Source: Paenibacillus sp. JJ-223 (lineage in GTDB: Bacteria; Bacillota; Bacilli; Paenibacillales; Paenibacillaceae). From it: a stretch of 64,000 nucleotides of DNA. Made by a program: the position numbers and the translations under genes. How positions within the stretch are numbered: position 1 is the stretch's first letter; the number at the start of each line of letters is the position of its first letter. The stretch lies in assembly GCF_927798175.1 (NCBI RefSeq), contig NZ_CAKMMP010000004.1, forward strand, positions 186,001-250,000, in the 5' to 3' direction. The notes under the pieces are model-generated. The model searched no databases, was not told the DNA's origin, and was given only the letters and a program-made list of their open reading frames with translations. Shown piece after piece: positions 9,227 to 17,730 of this stretch.

Positions 9227-11285
9227 TTTGTTTGGCGAGCTTGTCGCCGATCGAGAGAGGCCGGAAGTCTTCGACGCTGGCCTCTTTGATTTTGCGCAAA
9301 GACCCGAAATGCTTCAGCAGCAGCTTGCGCCGCTTCTCTCCAATACCCGGAATCGAATCGAGCTTGGAGGTAACCATCGATTTGCCGCGCTGCTCGCGGT
9401 GAAACGAAATGGCGAAGCGGTGAACCTCCTCCTGAATGCGCTGCAACAAATAAAATTCCTGGCTGTCGCGCGGCAAAGCCACGACTTCCGGCGGATTGCC
9501 GATCATGAGCTGCGACGTTTTGTGCTTGGCATCCTTGACCAGGCCGCATACGGGAATGTACAGCCCGAGTTCATTTTCCAGCACGTCCACGGCTGCCGAA
9601 ATTTGCCCTTTGCCGCCATCCACCACGATCAGGTCCGGCATGGTCAGGTTTTCCTTCAGCACGCGTTCATAACGCCGCCGGATAACCTCTCTCATCGTTT
9701 CGTAATCATCCGGTCCTTCGACCGAACGTATTTTGTACTTGCGGTATTCCTTTTTGTCCGGTTTGCCGTCGGTAAACACGATCATGGCCGAAACCGGGTT
9801 CGTGCCCTGAATGTTGGAGTTGTCGAACGCCTCGATCCGGCGCAGCTGGTCCAGACCGATCCAACGTCCCAAACCTTCCGACGCTTTGGATGTCCGTTCC
9901 TCGTTGCGTTCGATCAGCCTGAATTTTTCTTCAAGCGCAACCTTGGCATTGTCGACGGCCATTTTGATCATTTGCCGTTTCAGTCCGCGCTGCGGCACAT
10001 AAACCTTGATGTCCAGCCATTCCTGCAATGCCGCGGCAGCCTGTGCCGGCTCTTCCAATCCGGACAACGGCTGGTCGGCCGGCTCCATTACCGATGCGGC
10101 AGACTCATCCTGCGGATGCATCGAAGGTTCGCCCGTTTCCCCGAGATCGCCGGACGGCGCATAATCTTCTCTGGATTCGGCCACCAGCAGCTCTTGCCCG
10201 GCATCCGATTCACGGAAAGACGTTTCCGTTTCGACCGTTTCGGCCGTTACCGCAGCCGCCGTGTCGCTATCCGGTTCCCCGGCCTCTACATCGTTCAATT
10301 CGAGCAATTCCTGCGGCATCTCCGGCAAAAGGATTTCTTGAGGCAATGCAGGGTTGTCGCTGTAGTACTGCGTCACGTAAGTCATGAAGTCGCTGTACGC
10401 ATCCCCATAAAAAGGGAACGTCGACACATGGCGTTCGATCATTTTGCCTTGGCGGACGTACAAAATTTGAACGCACATCCAGCCTTTGTCGATCGCGAAA
10501 CCGAATACATCCCGGTCCCTGGCATCCGCCATCGTGATTTTTTGCTTTTCCATAATGGCGTCGATGGCAATGATCTGGTCGCGCAGTTCCTTGGCCCGTT
10601 CGAAGTAAAGGTCTTCTGCAGCCTCCTGCATTTTGCGCTGCAGGTCTTTTTTGATTTCCTCATGCCCGCCGCCCAGAAAGGACGCCATTTCCTGGGAGAT
10701 CTGCTCATACTGCTCCTTCGGCACTTCCTGCACGCAAGGCGCCAGACATTGGCCCATATGATAATACAGGCAGACTTCCTTCGGCATCACGCCGCATTTG
10801 CGCAAAGGATACATCCGGTCCAGCAGTTTCTTCGTTTGATGGGCTGCATATGAGTTAGGGTATGGGCCAAAATACTTCGCTTTATCTTTAAGCACCCGCC
10901 GGGTGACCTCCAAACGCGGATGCTGTTCATTCGTAATTTTGAGGTAAGGAAACGTCTTGTCGTCCTTGAGCAATACGTTGAAACGCGGCATATGTTTTTT
11001 GATCAGGTTGCACTCCAAAATGAGCGCCTCCATGTTGCTGCCGGTCACAATATATTCGAAATCGCGGATTTCGGAAACGAGCCGCTGTGTTTTCCCGTTG
11101 TGGCTGCCGATAAAATAGGAGCGGACACGGTTTTTCAACACTTTTGCCTTACCGACGTAGATGATGGTTCCTTCGCCATTTTTCATTAAATAACAGCCTG
11201 GCAGATCCGGCAGCAAAGCCAGCTTGTGGCGAATCCGTTCCAGTGCTTCTTCTTGTGCTTGTACCGTATTGATAAATTGTTCCAT
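9195..11285 (-). CDS. uvrC: Excinuclease ABC subunit C
   Basis: The dual-incision nuclease of nucleotide excision repair. Domains in order: GIY-YIG nuclease (residues about 27-110), zinc/cysteine cluster segment with C164, C172, C180 and C184, UVR domain (about 206-241), RNase H-like nuclease with conserved acidic residues ([15 protein letters not shown]) and C-terminal helix-hairpin-helix ([11 protein letters not shown]). The protein is 696 residues, about 80 longer than usual. The surplus is an acidic, low-complexity stretch at about 331-416 just before the RNase H-like half. GGGAGGGAGG precedes the start. Confidence 0.96.
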   Translation of the reverse strand: MEQFINTVQAQEEALERIRHKLALLPDLPGCYLMKNGEGTIIYVGKAKVLKNRVRSYFIGSHNGKTQRLVSEIRDFEYIVTGSNMEALILECNLIKKHMPRFNVLLKDDKTFPYLKITNEQHPRLEVTRRVLKDKAKYFGPYPNSYAAHQTKKLLDRMYPLRKCGVMPKEVCLYYHMGQCLAPCVQEVPKEQYEQISQEMASFLGGGHEEIKKDLQRKMQEAAEDLYFERAKELRDQIIAIDAIMEKQKITMADARDRDVFGFAIDKGWMCVQILYVRQGKMIERHVSTFPFYGDAYSDFMTYVTQYYSDNPALPQEILLPEMPQELLELNDVEAGEPDSDTAAAVTAETVETETSFRESDAGQELLVAESREDYAPSGDLGETGEPSMHPQDESAASVMEPADQPLSGLEEPAQAAAALQEWLDIKVYVPQRGLKRQMIKMAVDNAKVALEEKFRLIERNEERTSKASEGLGRWIGLDQLRRIEAFDNSNIQGTNPVSAMIVFTDGKPDKKEYRKYKIRSVEGPDDYETMREVIRRRYERVLKENLTMPDLIVVDGGKGQISAAVDVLENELGLYIPVCGLVKDAKHKTSQLMIGNPPEVVALPRDSQEFYLLQRIQEEVHRFAISFHREQRGKSMVTSKLDSIPGIGEKRRKLLLKHFGSLRKIKEASVEDFRPLSIGDKLAKQIIAALRDEES

Positions 11286-11321
11286 GCTTCAGCGGGTCCT
11301 CCCTCCCGATGAATTGTGACG

Positions 11322-11352
11322 CAAAACGCCCCCGGCGCATAACCGGAGGCGT
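11322..11352 (-). terminator. Hairpin between trxA and uvrC
   Basis: Minus-strand stem ACGCCTCCGG / CCGGGGGCGT followed by a short TTTT. It lies 19 bases past the trxA stop and 37 before uvrC. The weak T-run suggests partial read-through into uvrC. Confidence 0.55.
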
Positions 11353-11370
11353 ATGTGTGTAACCCATGAA

Positions 11371-11688
11371 TTATTGATGTTTTTCAATGATCCCTTTGAG
11401 AGCTTCTTTGGAGTTCAGACCAACCACTTTATCCACAGGTTGACCGTCTTTGAAGAAGATCAAGGTAGGAATGCTCATTACGCCAAAGCGGGAAGCAGAT
11501 TCCGGGTTTTCATCCACATTGACTTTTGCGATTTTGACGGAATCGCCAACTTCGGAAGCCAGATCCTCCAGGATTGGAGCGAGCATTTTGCAAGGACCGC
11601 ACCAAGGCGCCCAAAAATCAACAAGAACCGTTCCTTCGCCTTCGACTTCGGCGTTAAAGGATTGATCGGATACGTTAACAATAGCCAT
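11371..11688 (-). CDS. trxA: Thioredoxin
   Basis: The cytosolic dithiol-disulfide reductase that serves ribonucleotide reductase, peroxiredoxins and other targets. Complete 105-residue thioredoxin fold with redox site WCGPC (C30, C33), buried D25 in VDFWAPW, cis-proline in SIPT and the C-terminal GLNSKEAL helix. AAGGAGG stands nine bases before the ATG. It lies upstream of uvrC, the same neighbour as in Bacillus subtilis. Confidence 0.97.
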   Translation of the reverse strand: MAIVNVSDQSFNAEVEGEGTVLVDFWAPWCGPCKMLAPILEDLASEVGDSVKIAKVNVDENPESASRFGVMSIPTLIFFKDGQPVDKVVGLNSKEALKGIIEKHQ

Positions 11689-11754
11689 GATATTTGTCCT
11701 CCTTATATATGCTTTACGGTTAATATAACCTGTAACGTCGTGAACGACACTGCC

Positions 11755-11784
11755 ATTATAACACAGGAGCGTTAATGTTGTGAA
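11755..11784 (-). promoter_or_regulatory. Sigma-A-type promoter of trxA
   Basis: Minus strand TTCACA, 18 bases, TATAAT, about 65 bases before the trxA ATG. Just upstream (11797-11815) is an inverted repeat ATGTTC/GAACAT with a 7-base spacer that could be an operator. Confidence 0.6.
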
Positions 11785-11857
11785 ACCAACTTGGAAATGT
11801 TCATCTCGCGAACATCAAATCTTCATTTTCCACCTTTAATGGACCAAATGCTAAATC

Positions 11858-11887
11858 TTTACAAACGCTTTCTTTTCCAAGTATACT
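11858..11887 (+). promoter_or_regulatory. Promoter of the 51-codon membrane protein gene
   Basis: TTTACA, 18 bases, TATACT, with the ATG about 60 bases downstream. Divergent from the trxA promoter. Confidence 0.5.
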
Positions 11888-11948
11888 AAAAGCACTTCGG
11901 GCTCAGCCACCATCGCGGCAGGCTGCTCATCCCAAAGGAGGCAATAAC

Positions 11949-12104
11949 ATGGACACCAATGTGAGAATCAGCGACCCGCGCGAACATGTCAATGAGGAGC
12001 CCCGCAACGACCTGTTTGATCTGGTTGCGGGCGTAACAGGCATGTTTGGCCTGATGACCGTCATCTTTTTCGGTATGGTGATCTTTAAGTTTTTGACCGA
12101 ATAA
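11949..12104 (+). CDS. Small single-span membrane protein, YqzM-like
   Basis: A 51-codon gene with a strong ribosome site (AAAGGAGG, spacing 7). A charged N-terminal half of about 20 residues (EEPRNDLFDL) leads into one hydrophobic span rich in Gly, Met and Phe (about residues 26-49) ending KFLTE. Layout and composition resemble the YqzM family of Bacillales, whose role is unknown; I base this on recall, not a search. It has its own promoter and a terminator right behind it, so it is monocistronic. Confidence 0.75.
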   Translation: MDTNVRISDPREHVNEEPRNDLFDLVAGVTGMFGLMTVIFFGMVIFKFLTE

Positions 12105-12124
12105 GAGCCGTCTGCACGCAGGGA

Positions 12125-12171
12125 CCCAAAAAGCCCGGTTTTCGCAGCTTGCGAAGACCAGGCTTTTTGGG
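12125..12171. terminator. Bidirectional terminator between small membrane protein and dnaI
   Basis: Long dyad CCCAAAAAGCC...GGCTTTTTGGG with an inner TTCGCA/TGCGAA stem. The A/T-rich outer arms supply a T-run in both directions, serving the plus-strand small gene and minus-strand dnaI. Confidence 0.85.
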
Positions 12172-12237
12172 CTTATCGCTGTATCCGGGGTCCTGTGTCC
12201 CCTATAAGCACATCGGCACCGATTCCCACCTTAAAGG

Positions 12238-13191
12238 TTAGTCTTGCTTGCCTCGTTGGTTTTCACCGCGAACGGCCACGACATCCACAAACGGGCGAAT
12301 ACGGTCCATCAATCGCTGCCCCTTGTTCGTATCCTCGCCTTCCCTGCTCGTAAAACTCAGATGCTTTTCCAGACCATCCAAGTTGTAATTGGACGTATAA
12401 AAGGTAGGCTTGCGGTTCATGCGGTAGTTCAAGATGGATCCCATTACGTGATCCCGTACCCAAGGATTCAGGTTTTCCGCGCCGATATCGTCAAAGATGA
12501 GCACATCGCAATTTTTGAGGATTTCCGTCGTTTCCTTCAACTTCTGGCCCTCGGTGATCATGGATTTGAGGTCTTCCACGAAATCCGGCATATAAATGAT
12601 GACCCCGGTATAACCCGCGATGGCCAGTTCATGCAGCAAGTAACACATCAAGAACGTTTTCCCCGTTCCGAAGGAACCCTCCAGGTATAAACCTCGCGTT
12701 GAAAGCCCGTTAACCTTTGCCTCATTGACATAACGCAGTACCTGGTTGACCGCAGGCGCACGCATCCGATCCCTGCCCATGATTTCCACGTCGTTGTATC
12801 CTGCATTCAACGCACGCTCGTCCACATAGAAACTGCGGATCCGTTTGCGGATACTCTGTTCGTTTTGCCAGGCCAGATGTTTGGCGCAAGGCGCCTTTTT
12901 ATCTATGATTTCGGGTTTGCCGTTAAAATTCTCTACTTCCAGCTTGCAAAAGTGCCCCTGAAAATCGTTCGGACAGTTGTCCAATCCCGGGCAATTCGCG
13001 CAGTTTTTCGAATCCCTCGCAAATTGGTACAGTTTGCTCAGGTCGGTGATCAGGTGCGCGTCCTGCAATTCGGGATGCTTTGCGCGGAATTCCCGCACGT
13101 ACGGGTCCTGAATCAACTGCTCCGCGATCCGCCGGGACTGCTCGCGAAAGGAAGGGTTCAGCTGCTGAAGCAGTCCTCCCAAGGATTCCAT
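12238..13191 (-). CDS. dnaI: Primosomal protein DnaI (helicase loader)
   Basis: An AAA+ ATPase that loads the replicative helicase DnaC at oriC and at restart sites, together with DnaB and DnaD. N-terminal helicase-binding domain with zinc-ligand candidates C64, C67, C73, H80 and C82; AAA+ core with Walker A GSFGTGKT (172-179) and Walker B LIFDDIGAE (231-239). I start it at ATG 13191, behind AAGGGGG with 9-base spacing. A GTG at 13230 is in frame but has no ribosome site. In Bacillus subtilis dnaB is directly upstream; here dnaB is 23 kb away. Confidence 0.95.
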   Translation of the reverse strand: MESLGGLLQQLNPSFREQSRRIAEQLIQDPYVREFRAKHPELQDAHLITDLSKLYQFARDSKNCANCPGLDNCPNDFQGHFCKLEVENFNGKPEIIDKKAPCAKHLAWQNEQSIRKRIRSFYVDERALNAGYNDVEIMGRDRMRAPAVNQVLRYVNEAKVNGLSTRGLYLEGSFGTGKTFLMCYLLHELAIAGYTGVIIYMPDFVEDLKSMITEGQKLKETTEILKNCDVLIFDDIGAENLNPWVRDHVMGSILNYRMNRKPTFYTSNYNLDGLEKHLSFTSREGEDTNKGQRLMDRIRPFVDVVAVRGENQRGKQD

Positions 13192-13336
13192 GGCTTCAAG
13201 CCCCCTTGTATATGCATTGTTGGAATTCACGATTAATGTTGCCTGCCCTTGAGACCATCCGCATTAAAACCTCGACGAGCGCATGGATCGGCACATCGGA
13301 AGGCAGCATTCGATTGAATGAAATCCTAACCTTCAT

Positions 13337-13364
13337 TCTATAATAAGTTCGGGGAACAACTCAA
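13337..13364 (-). promoter_or_regulatory. Candidate promoter of dnaI
   Basis: Minus strand TTGAGT, 16 bases, TATAGA, about 145 bases before the chosen dnaI start. With dnaB no longer upstream, dnaI needs its own promoter. Between it and dnaI runs a 46-codon open frame (13196-13336) whose start lies on the -10 box and so is unlikely to be translated. Confidence 0.35.
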
Positions 13365-13496
13365 CCGCTTCGTTCGTCAATTTTTTGCCAGTTATTCATT
13401 CGATTCGACGTGTAGAATAGCGAAAATGCCTTCTCATGTAGAGTTTCTCGGTTGTTGATCTGGTCAAACCATCCGAAAGAAAAAGTGTTTACTCTA

Positions 13497-13585
13497 TTTA
13501 CAAACCAATGGTCTGTTTGTAAAATAAACATAATCATTAAAATATAAAAAGCTTTGCAGCTATAAAACAAACCGCTTGTCGGTTT
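13497..13585. promoter_or_regulatory. Two palindromic operators upstream of the TetR gene
   Basis: Site 1 (13497-13523): TTTACAAAC and GTTTGTAAA, perfect 9-base arms with a 9-base spacer. Site 2 (13569-13585): AAACCG and CGGTTT, 5-base spacer. Both contain ACAAACC and lie 50-140 bases before the TetR start, as expected for autoregulation. Confidence 0.6.
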
Positions 13586-13634
13586 ATTATATACTTTTGG
13601 ACGACCCGCACAGAAACCTAAGGAGGAGAAACTC

Positions 13635-14240
13635 TTGAAAAATGAAGACCGCAGAAAACAGACCATCGCCCAGCTTCTGGGATCCACAAAGGAATTGCTG
13701 CAGGATAAGGGATGCCATGCCATCACTTTAAAAGAAATTATGCAAAAATCGGGACTTTCCAAAGGCGCCATCTTCCACTATGTGAAAAGCAAGGACGAAA
13801 TCTTCGTCTGGATTCTGAACGAACATTTGGAAAAGATACACGCTTCCTTCCTCGCCACAGTCCATCACGCCAAAGTAAAAACGTTCCAGGAACCGATGGA
13901 TATCATCCGTTTGAATCTAACAGGACTCGAAGAAAAGGAAAATATCACCAACAAAATTTTATTGTATTTATTCGGGAAAGAAGAGGATGCCCCTCTGGTT
14001 TCTGAAGCACTGCAGCAATTTCACGAGAAATCGGTCAGTTATTCAAGGCAATGGATCGAGCTTGGGCAAGAGCATGGTGTCATCTCTAAATCGGTTCATG
14101 CGGAACAGATGGCAGAATTGTTCGTGCTGCTCTCCTTGGGAATGCGAATAAAAAGCTCGTATGGTTCGAAAGACACATCAAGCTTGGGCTCTAACGAAGT
14201 ATCCCAATTTATAGCCCGCATGCTGACGCAGCAGGATTAA
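13635..14240 (+). CDS. TetR/AcrR-family transcriptional regulator
   Basis: A one-domain repressor: N-terminal helix-turn-helix (residues about 10-55; ITLKEIMQKSGLSKGAIFHY includes the recognition helix) and a helical ligand-binding C-terminal domain. 201 residues. Translation starts at a TTG: AGGAGG lies 8 bases upstream and the next codons read KNEDRRK. 87 bases downstream is the DoxX-like gene, most likely co-transcribed and controlled by it through the dyads at 13497-13585. The inducer is unknown. Confidence 0.9.
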   Translation: MKNEDRRKQTIAQLLGSTKELLQDKGCHAITLKEIMQKSGLSKGAIFHYVKSKDEIFVWILNEHLEKIHASFLATVHHAKVKTFQEPMDIIRLNLTGLEEKENITNKILLYLFGKEEDAPLVSEALQQFHEKSVSYSRQWIELGQEHGVISKSVHAEQMAELFVLLSLGMRIKSSYGSKDTSSLGSNEVSQFIARMLTQQD

Positions 14241-14327
14241 TCGGAAAGCGATCGGTTTTTTCGGCTGATCATTATTCAAACCATGCGCGTCATTATTGAA
14301 GATAAACAACGATAAGGAGGAAATTAC

Positions 14328-14783
14328 ATGGCACCCTTATTGACCCTCTGTACCACTTTTTTGCTGCTTCGCGGACTTGGTTGGATCGGAGTACCTATGC
14401 TGGATCATTGGCATCCTGCCCTCCAAGGGGGCGTTGCCTGCATGTTTCTGCTGACCGCTTCTGCGCACTGGGGGAAACGAAGACCCGACTTGGTACTTAT
14501 GGTGCCTCCGGGTTTGCCATATAAGGAAGGCATCGTGACTTGGACGGGAGTCCTTGAGATTGCGGGCGCCATCGGCATTCTTATTCCCGGCACCGCCTGG
14601 CTGGCTTCCAGCGGTTTGCTCTTAATGCTCCTGTTGATGTTCCCGGCAAATGCATATGCGGCTCGAAAAAAAATGTCCATACACGGAAAGCCCGTATGGC
14701 CGTTCTGGCCCCGTTTAATGCTCCAATTGATCTTCATCGCGGCTGTTATATTAGCTTCCCCCCTGTTCCTGGAAGGCGCTTAA
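14328..14783 (+). CDS. DoxX-like membrane protein
   Basis: A four-span integral membrane protein of 151 residues, with the DoxX-family pattern of a GVLEIAGAIGIL helix in the middle and a charged loop (AARKKMSIHGKPVWP) before the last span. Family members are linked to quinone/thiol stress or are uncharacterised. AAGGAGG precedes the ATG. Expressed with the upstream TetR gene; being TetR-controlled suggests induction by a small hydrophobic compound (inference). Confidence 0.75.
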   Translation: MAPLLTLCTTFLLLRGLGWIGVPMLDHWHPALQGGVACMFLLTASAHWGKRRPDLVLMVPPGLPYKEGIVTWTGVLEIAGAIGILIPGTAWLASSGLLLMLLLMFPANAYAARKKMSIHGKPVWPFWPRLMLQLIFIAAVILASPLFLEGA

Positions 14784-14830
14784 CAGCGCAGTACGCTCTT
14801 TAGAAGCATTCTTGCAGGTGAAGAGGAAGA

Positions 14831-14859
14831 GGCGAGCCGCCAGGATTCGGCGGCCCGCC
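14831..14859. terminator. Hairpin between DoxX-like gene and GH38 gene
   Basis: GGCG-a-GCCGCC / GGCGGC-c-CGCC stem between the convergent doxX-like and alpha-mannosidase genes. No long T-run on either strand, so efficiency is uncertain. Confidence 0.5.
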
Positions 14860-14913
14860 ATGATGTTTAATGCGCATGGTTTCGGGAAACCATAACCATG
14901 CTTCCTTCGTTTT

Positions 14914-17730
14914 TTATCGCCGGATCCCGATCGTTATGATTTCGCAAGGCCCCGCTGACACCAGCCAGCTTTCTCTTAACATGGACGTGCCTTCCTTCTT
15001 CTCCGGTGCGTGCGCTCCGATTGGAGCCACTGACTCGCCCGGGATCTCCAATATGTTGCTTTTGTACAGTGCTGCTCGGGGTTGGGCATCCGCCTTAGGG
15101 AGCGTCACCTTCAATGCCGTGCCTTCACCCGTCATGTTGTACCATCGCAGCATCAGGTCACCCGTCTCTTCGTTCACTTTCAATGAAGAAAAAGCAACCC
15201 CTTCTCCATGCCAATCAAACGGAGCGTGGCAAGATGCAAGCGTGCCCGGATGAACCCCGGTTTGTGCCGCCGTCCACGGAATCTGGAATTGGTATGCCGT
15301 TCTGTACGCACCGTTTGTCGCTCCATTCCCGTCATGAGGGATCAAGCATAAATGAAATTCATGCTCTCCTTGGCACTGCGCCTCCGGTGTCGGAAAGTAT
15401 CCCCAGTCGCCGAGCTCGCCTACGGCACGCAGCAACGTCACGGCAATCGTATTGCGTTCATCCCGCAGCACTTCATACTCGTTCAACCCAAGGTTCGCAA
15501 CGGTAAGTCCGGCCTGTTCTCCACCAACATCGACAAAACATTGCTGATGCTGGGTATTGCTCGGGTTTTGCCATTCGGAAGCCGGTATGTTGTCACGCGT
15601 TGCGATTTCGAAAATCGAATCGACGCGGTGCACGTCAGCCTCAAGATCGGTCGGGAAAAGCACGCGAACCCGATGATCGCGAGCATGATTGTCCAACTTG
15701 ACCGCCATTTCAACGCCTTCGCCATTCCGTTCAAGCGATACGCGGGTACGGATCGTAAGAACTGTGGTCTTGTTGGAGCGATTGGCTTTCCGATTAGGGT
15801 AATAGACCAATTCTCGCTGTTCCTCATCCAATTTGGCATCGGCAGATTCCGGTATGCTCCATTGATGAACGATCTCATAAGCGGCCCGATAAGGGGTGTC
15901 TTCCACGACATGAATATCTGCACGCAGATCCCGAGTCGTCAGCGGAGCTTCTCCATCCGGCTGGCGGAACATGTACTCGTTGCCGATATCCCCGGTATTT
16001 TCGAAAATGCCCTGATCGTTATAGACTTGGCCGGTGCGTTTATCCTGAATCGAAAATGAACCGTTGTCCGCAATGCGTACGATGAATTTGTCGTTTTCCA
16101 TCCCACGGTCATGGCGCAGCAAGCTGGATTCGCCGTTCAGGCTTCGGTCTGCCGTCGCCCTGCCACGCTCATCTCGTTCTGCACGGTCGGCTTTCACCAA
16201 AGCATACGTTTTCCATCCCAAGGCGGGAACCTGCCCGGCTTCGAACGTCAATTTGACGCGCCGGCTGCTGTACGGCTGGCGGAACCGGTCATCGGGCAGG
16301 TCATACCCGAATTGCAGCCCCATATCCTCCAGCGTGCAGTCTACTTGGCCTCCCTGATCATCTACCAATAGATATCGGGACAGATCAATGGATTTCATGC
16401 GGGACGCATTTTCTTCCAGACCAAGCCCATCCCTGAAATAAAGCCGGGCTGCGTCCATTTCCATCTGCACGACACCGCTGCGCACCCACCCCGACGTGTT
16501 GAACACGACCAGTGGACGAGCATCGTTTCCGTATTCGCCGAACCGGCGGGTGTCTACGGCTTCCGCAATAGCCCTTGAGCTGTCTTCAATCAGCGCTTCC
16601 GCCGCATGGCGACTCTTGTCAAAACGCGTGACCATCTCGCGATGCACTTCGTCCACGCTGCAGCCGCAAATGCTGTCGTGCGGATGGTTCTGCATCAGCA
16701 TTTTCCAGGCATAGTCCAACTGATCATGCGGGTAAGCATGGCCCAGCGTGTAAGCAATGGATGCCAGCGGCTCGGCTACCTTTTCCAACAATGCCTGCCC
16801 CTTTTGGTTCATTTGCTTCAAATACACGCGTGCGGAAGCGGTATTTACGAGCGTTCCCCAGCCGTCGGTGCGCTGGCTGCGCAGCTCGCCTTTGACGACG
16901 GACAGCTCGCGGGTCGAGGATGCCTTCAGCGCATCCAAATAATCCTCCAGGCTGGAATGCACGAATTCAACGTCAGGGTGCAGCTTGCGGGCTACACGCA
17001 GCGCTTCGGGCAAATCCAGCTGGATCGGTTGATGGTCACAGCCGTTCATGTATAACAGCTCGTCGGTGGACGCATACTTCACCGCATCGGCAAGCTTGGT
17101 ATGCCAATACGAGCGGGCCGATGCTTCGTCTGCCGGAATCTCGTTGCCGTTGGAATACCAGTTGGCAAACAGGATGCCGAGCACCTGCGAGCCGTCCGGA
17201 CCCTCCCACGTCAACTCCGAATAGCTGGACTCATACCCTTCGTCGGACACGGTATTGTTGAAGCCCGTCGGTTTGACGCCTCGCCCGAAAAAAACGTTGT
17301 CGATGCCGGATTGCCGCATCAGCTGCGGCGTCTGGCCGACCAGTCCGAACGTGTCGGGGAAATACCCGATTTTGGCCGGCATCCCGTAACGTCTCGCATC
17401 ACGGTGCCCGGTCTGCATATTGCGCACATGGGCTTCGCCGCTCGTCAAAAAGGCATCCTGCAAAATATACCATGGTCCGATGATGATCCGGCCGCTGCGG
17501 ATATGGTGCTCCAGCCGCTCTCTCTGCCCTGGGCGTACCTGCAAATAATCCTCGATGATGATCGTCTGCCCGTCCAAATAAAAGCTGCGGAACTCCGGCT
17601 CTTCGTCCAGCCGATCCAACAGGGAATCCATCAGGCGCACGAGGCGCATGTGATGTTTTTCGTAAGGCAAATACCATTCGCGGTCCCAGTGCGTGTGGGA
17701 AATGATGTGGGCTCTTTTGGATGTAGTCAT
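14914..17730 (-). CDS. GH38 alpha-mannosidase (cytosolic)
   Basis: Hydrolyses alpha-mannosyl linkages with Zn2+ and retention of configuration. Seen: metal ligands H14 and D16 in the N-terminal SHTHWDREWYLP motif, nucleophile D126 in YFPDTFG, and a later metal histidine in the HPHDSICGCS segment; then the long beta-sandwich C-terminal half. 938 residues, no signal peptide, so it acts on imported sugars. Last gene of the glycan operon; its ATG overlaps the previous stop (ATGA). Resembles MngB-type bacterial enzymes more than the second GH38 here. Confidence 0.92.
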   Translation of the reverse strand: MTTSKRAHIISHTHWDREWYLPYEKHHMRLVRLMDSLLDRLDEEPEFRSFYLDGQTIIIEDYLQVRPGQRERLEHHIRSGRIIIGPWYILQDAFLTSGEAHVRNMQTGHRDARRYGMPAKIGYFPDTFGLVGQTPQLMRQSGIDNVFFGRGVKPTGFNNTVSDEGYESSYSELTWEGPDGSQVLGILFANWYSNGNEIPADEASARSYWHTKLADAVKYASTDELLYMNGCDHQPIQLDLPEALRVARKLHPDVEFVHSSLEDYLDALKASSTRELSVVKGELRSQRTDGWGTLVNTASARVYLKQMNQKGQALLEKVAEPLASIAYTLGHAYPHDQLDYAWKMLMQNHPHDSICGCSVDEVHREMVTRFDKSRHAAEALIEDSSRAIAEAVDTRRFGEYGNDARPLVVFNTSGWVRSGVVQMEMDAARLYFRDGLGLEENASRMKSIDLSRYLLVDDQGGQVDCTLEDMGLQFGYDLPDDRFRQPYSSRRVKLTFEAGQVPALGWKTYALVKADRAERDERGRATADRSLNGESSLLRHDRGMENDKFIVRIADNGSFSIQDKRTGQVYNDQGIFENTGDIGNEYMFRQPDGEAPLTTRDLRADIHVVEDTPYRAAYEIVHQWSIPESADAKLDEEQRELVYYPNRKANRSNKTTVLTIRTRVSLERNGEGVEMAVKLDNHARDHRVRVLFPTDLEADVHRVDSIFEIATRDNIPASEWQNPSNTQHQQCFVDVGGEQAGLTVANLGLNEYEVLRDERNTIAVTLLRAVGELGDWGYFPTPEAQCQGEHEFHLCLIPHDGNGATNGAYRTAYQFQIPWTAAQTGVHPGTLASCHAPFDWHGEGVAFSSLKVNEETGDLMLRWYNMTGEGTALKVTLPKADAQPRAALYKSNILEIPGESVAPIGAHAPEKKEGTSMLRESWLVSAGPCEIITIGIRR

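Noticed and set aside
9192..10853. 553-codon plus-strand open frame antisense to uvrC
   Set aside because: Shadow of the uvrC codon pattern; its product is Phe/Arg/His-rich with no domain.
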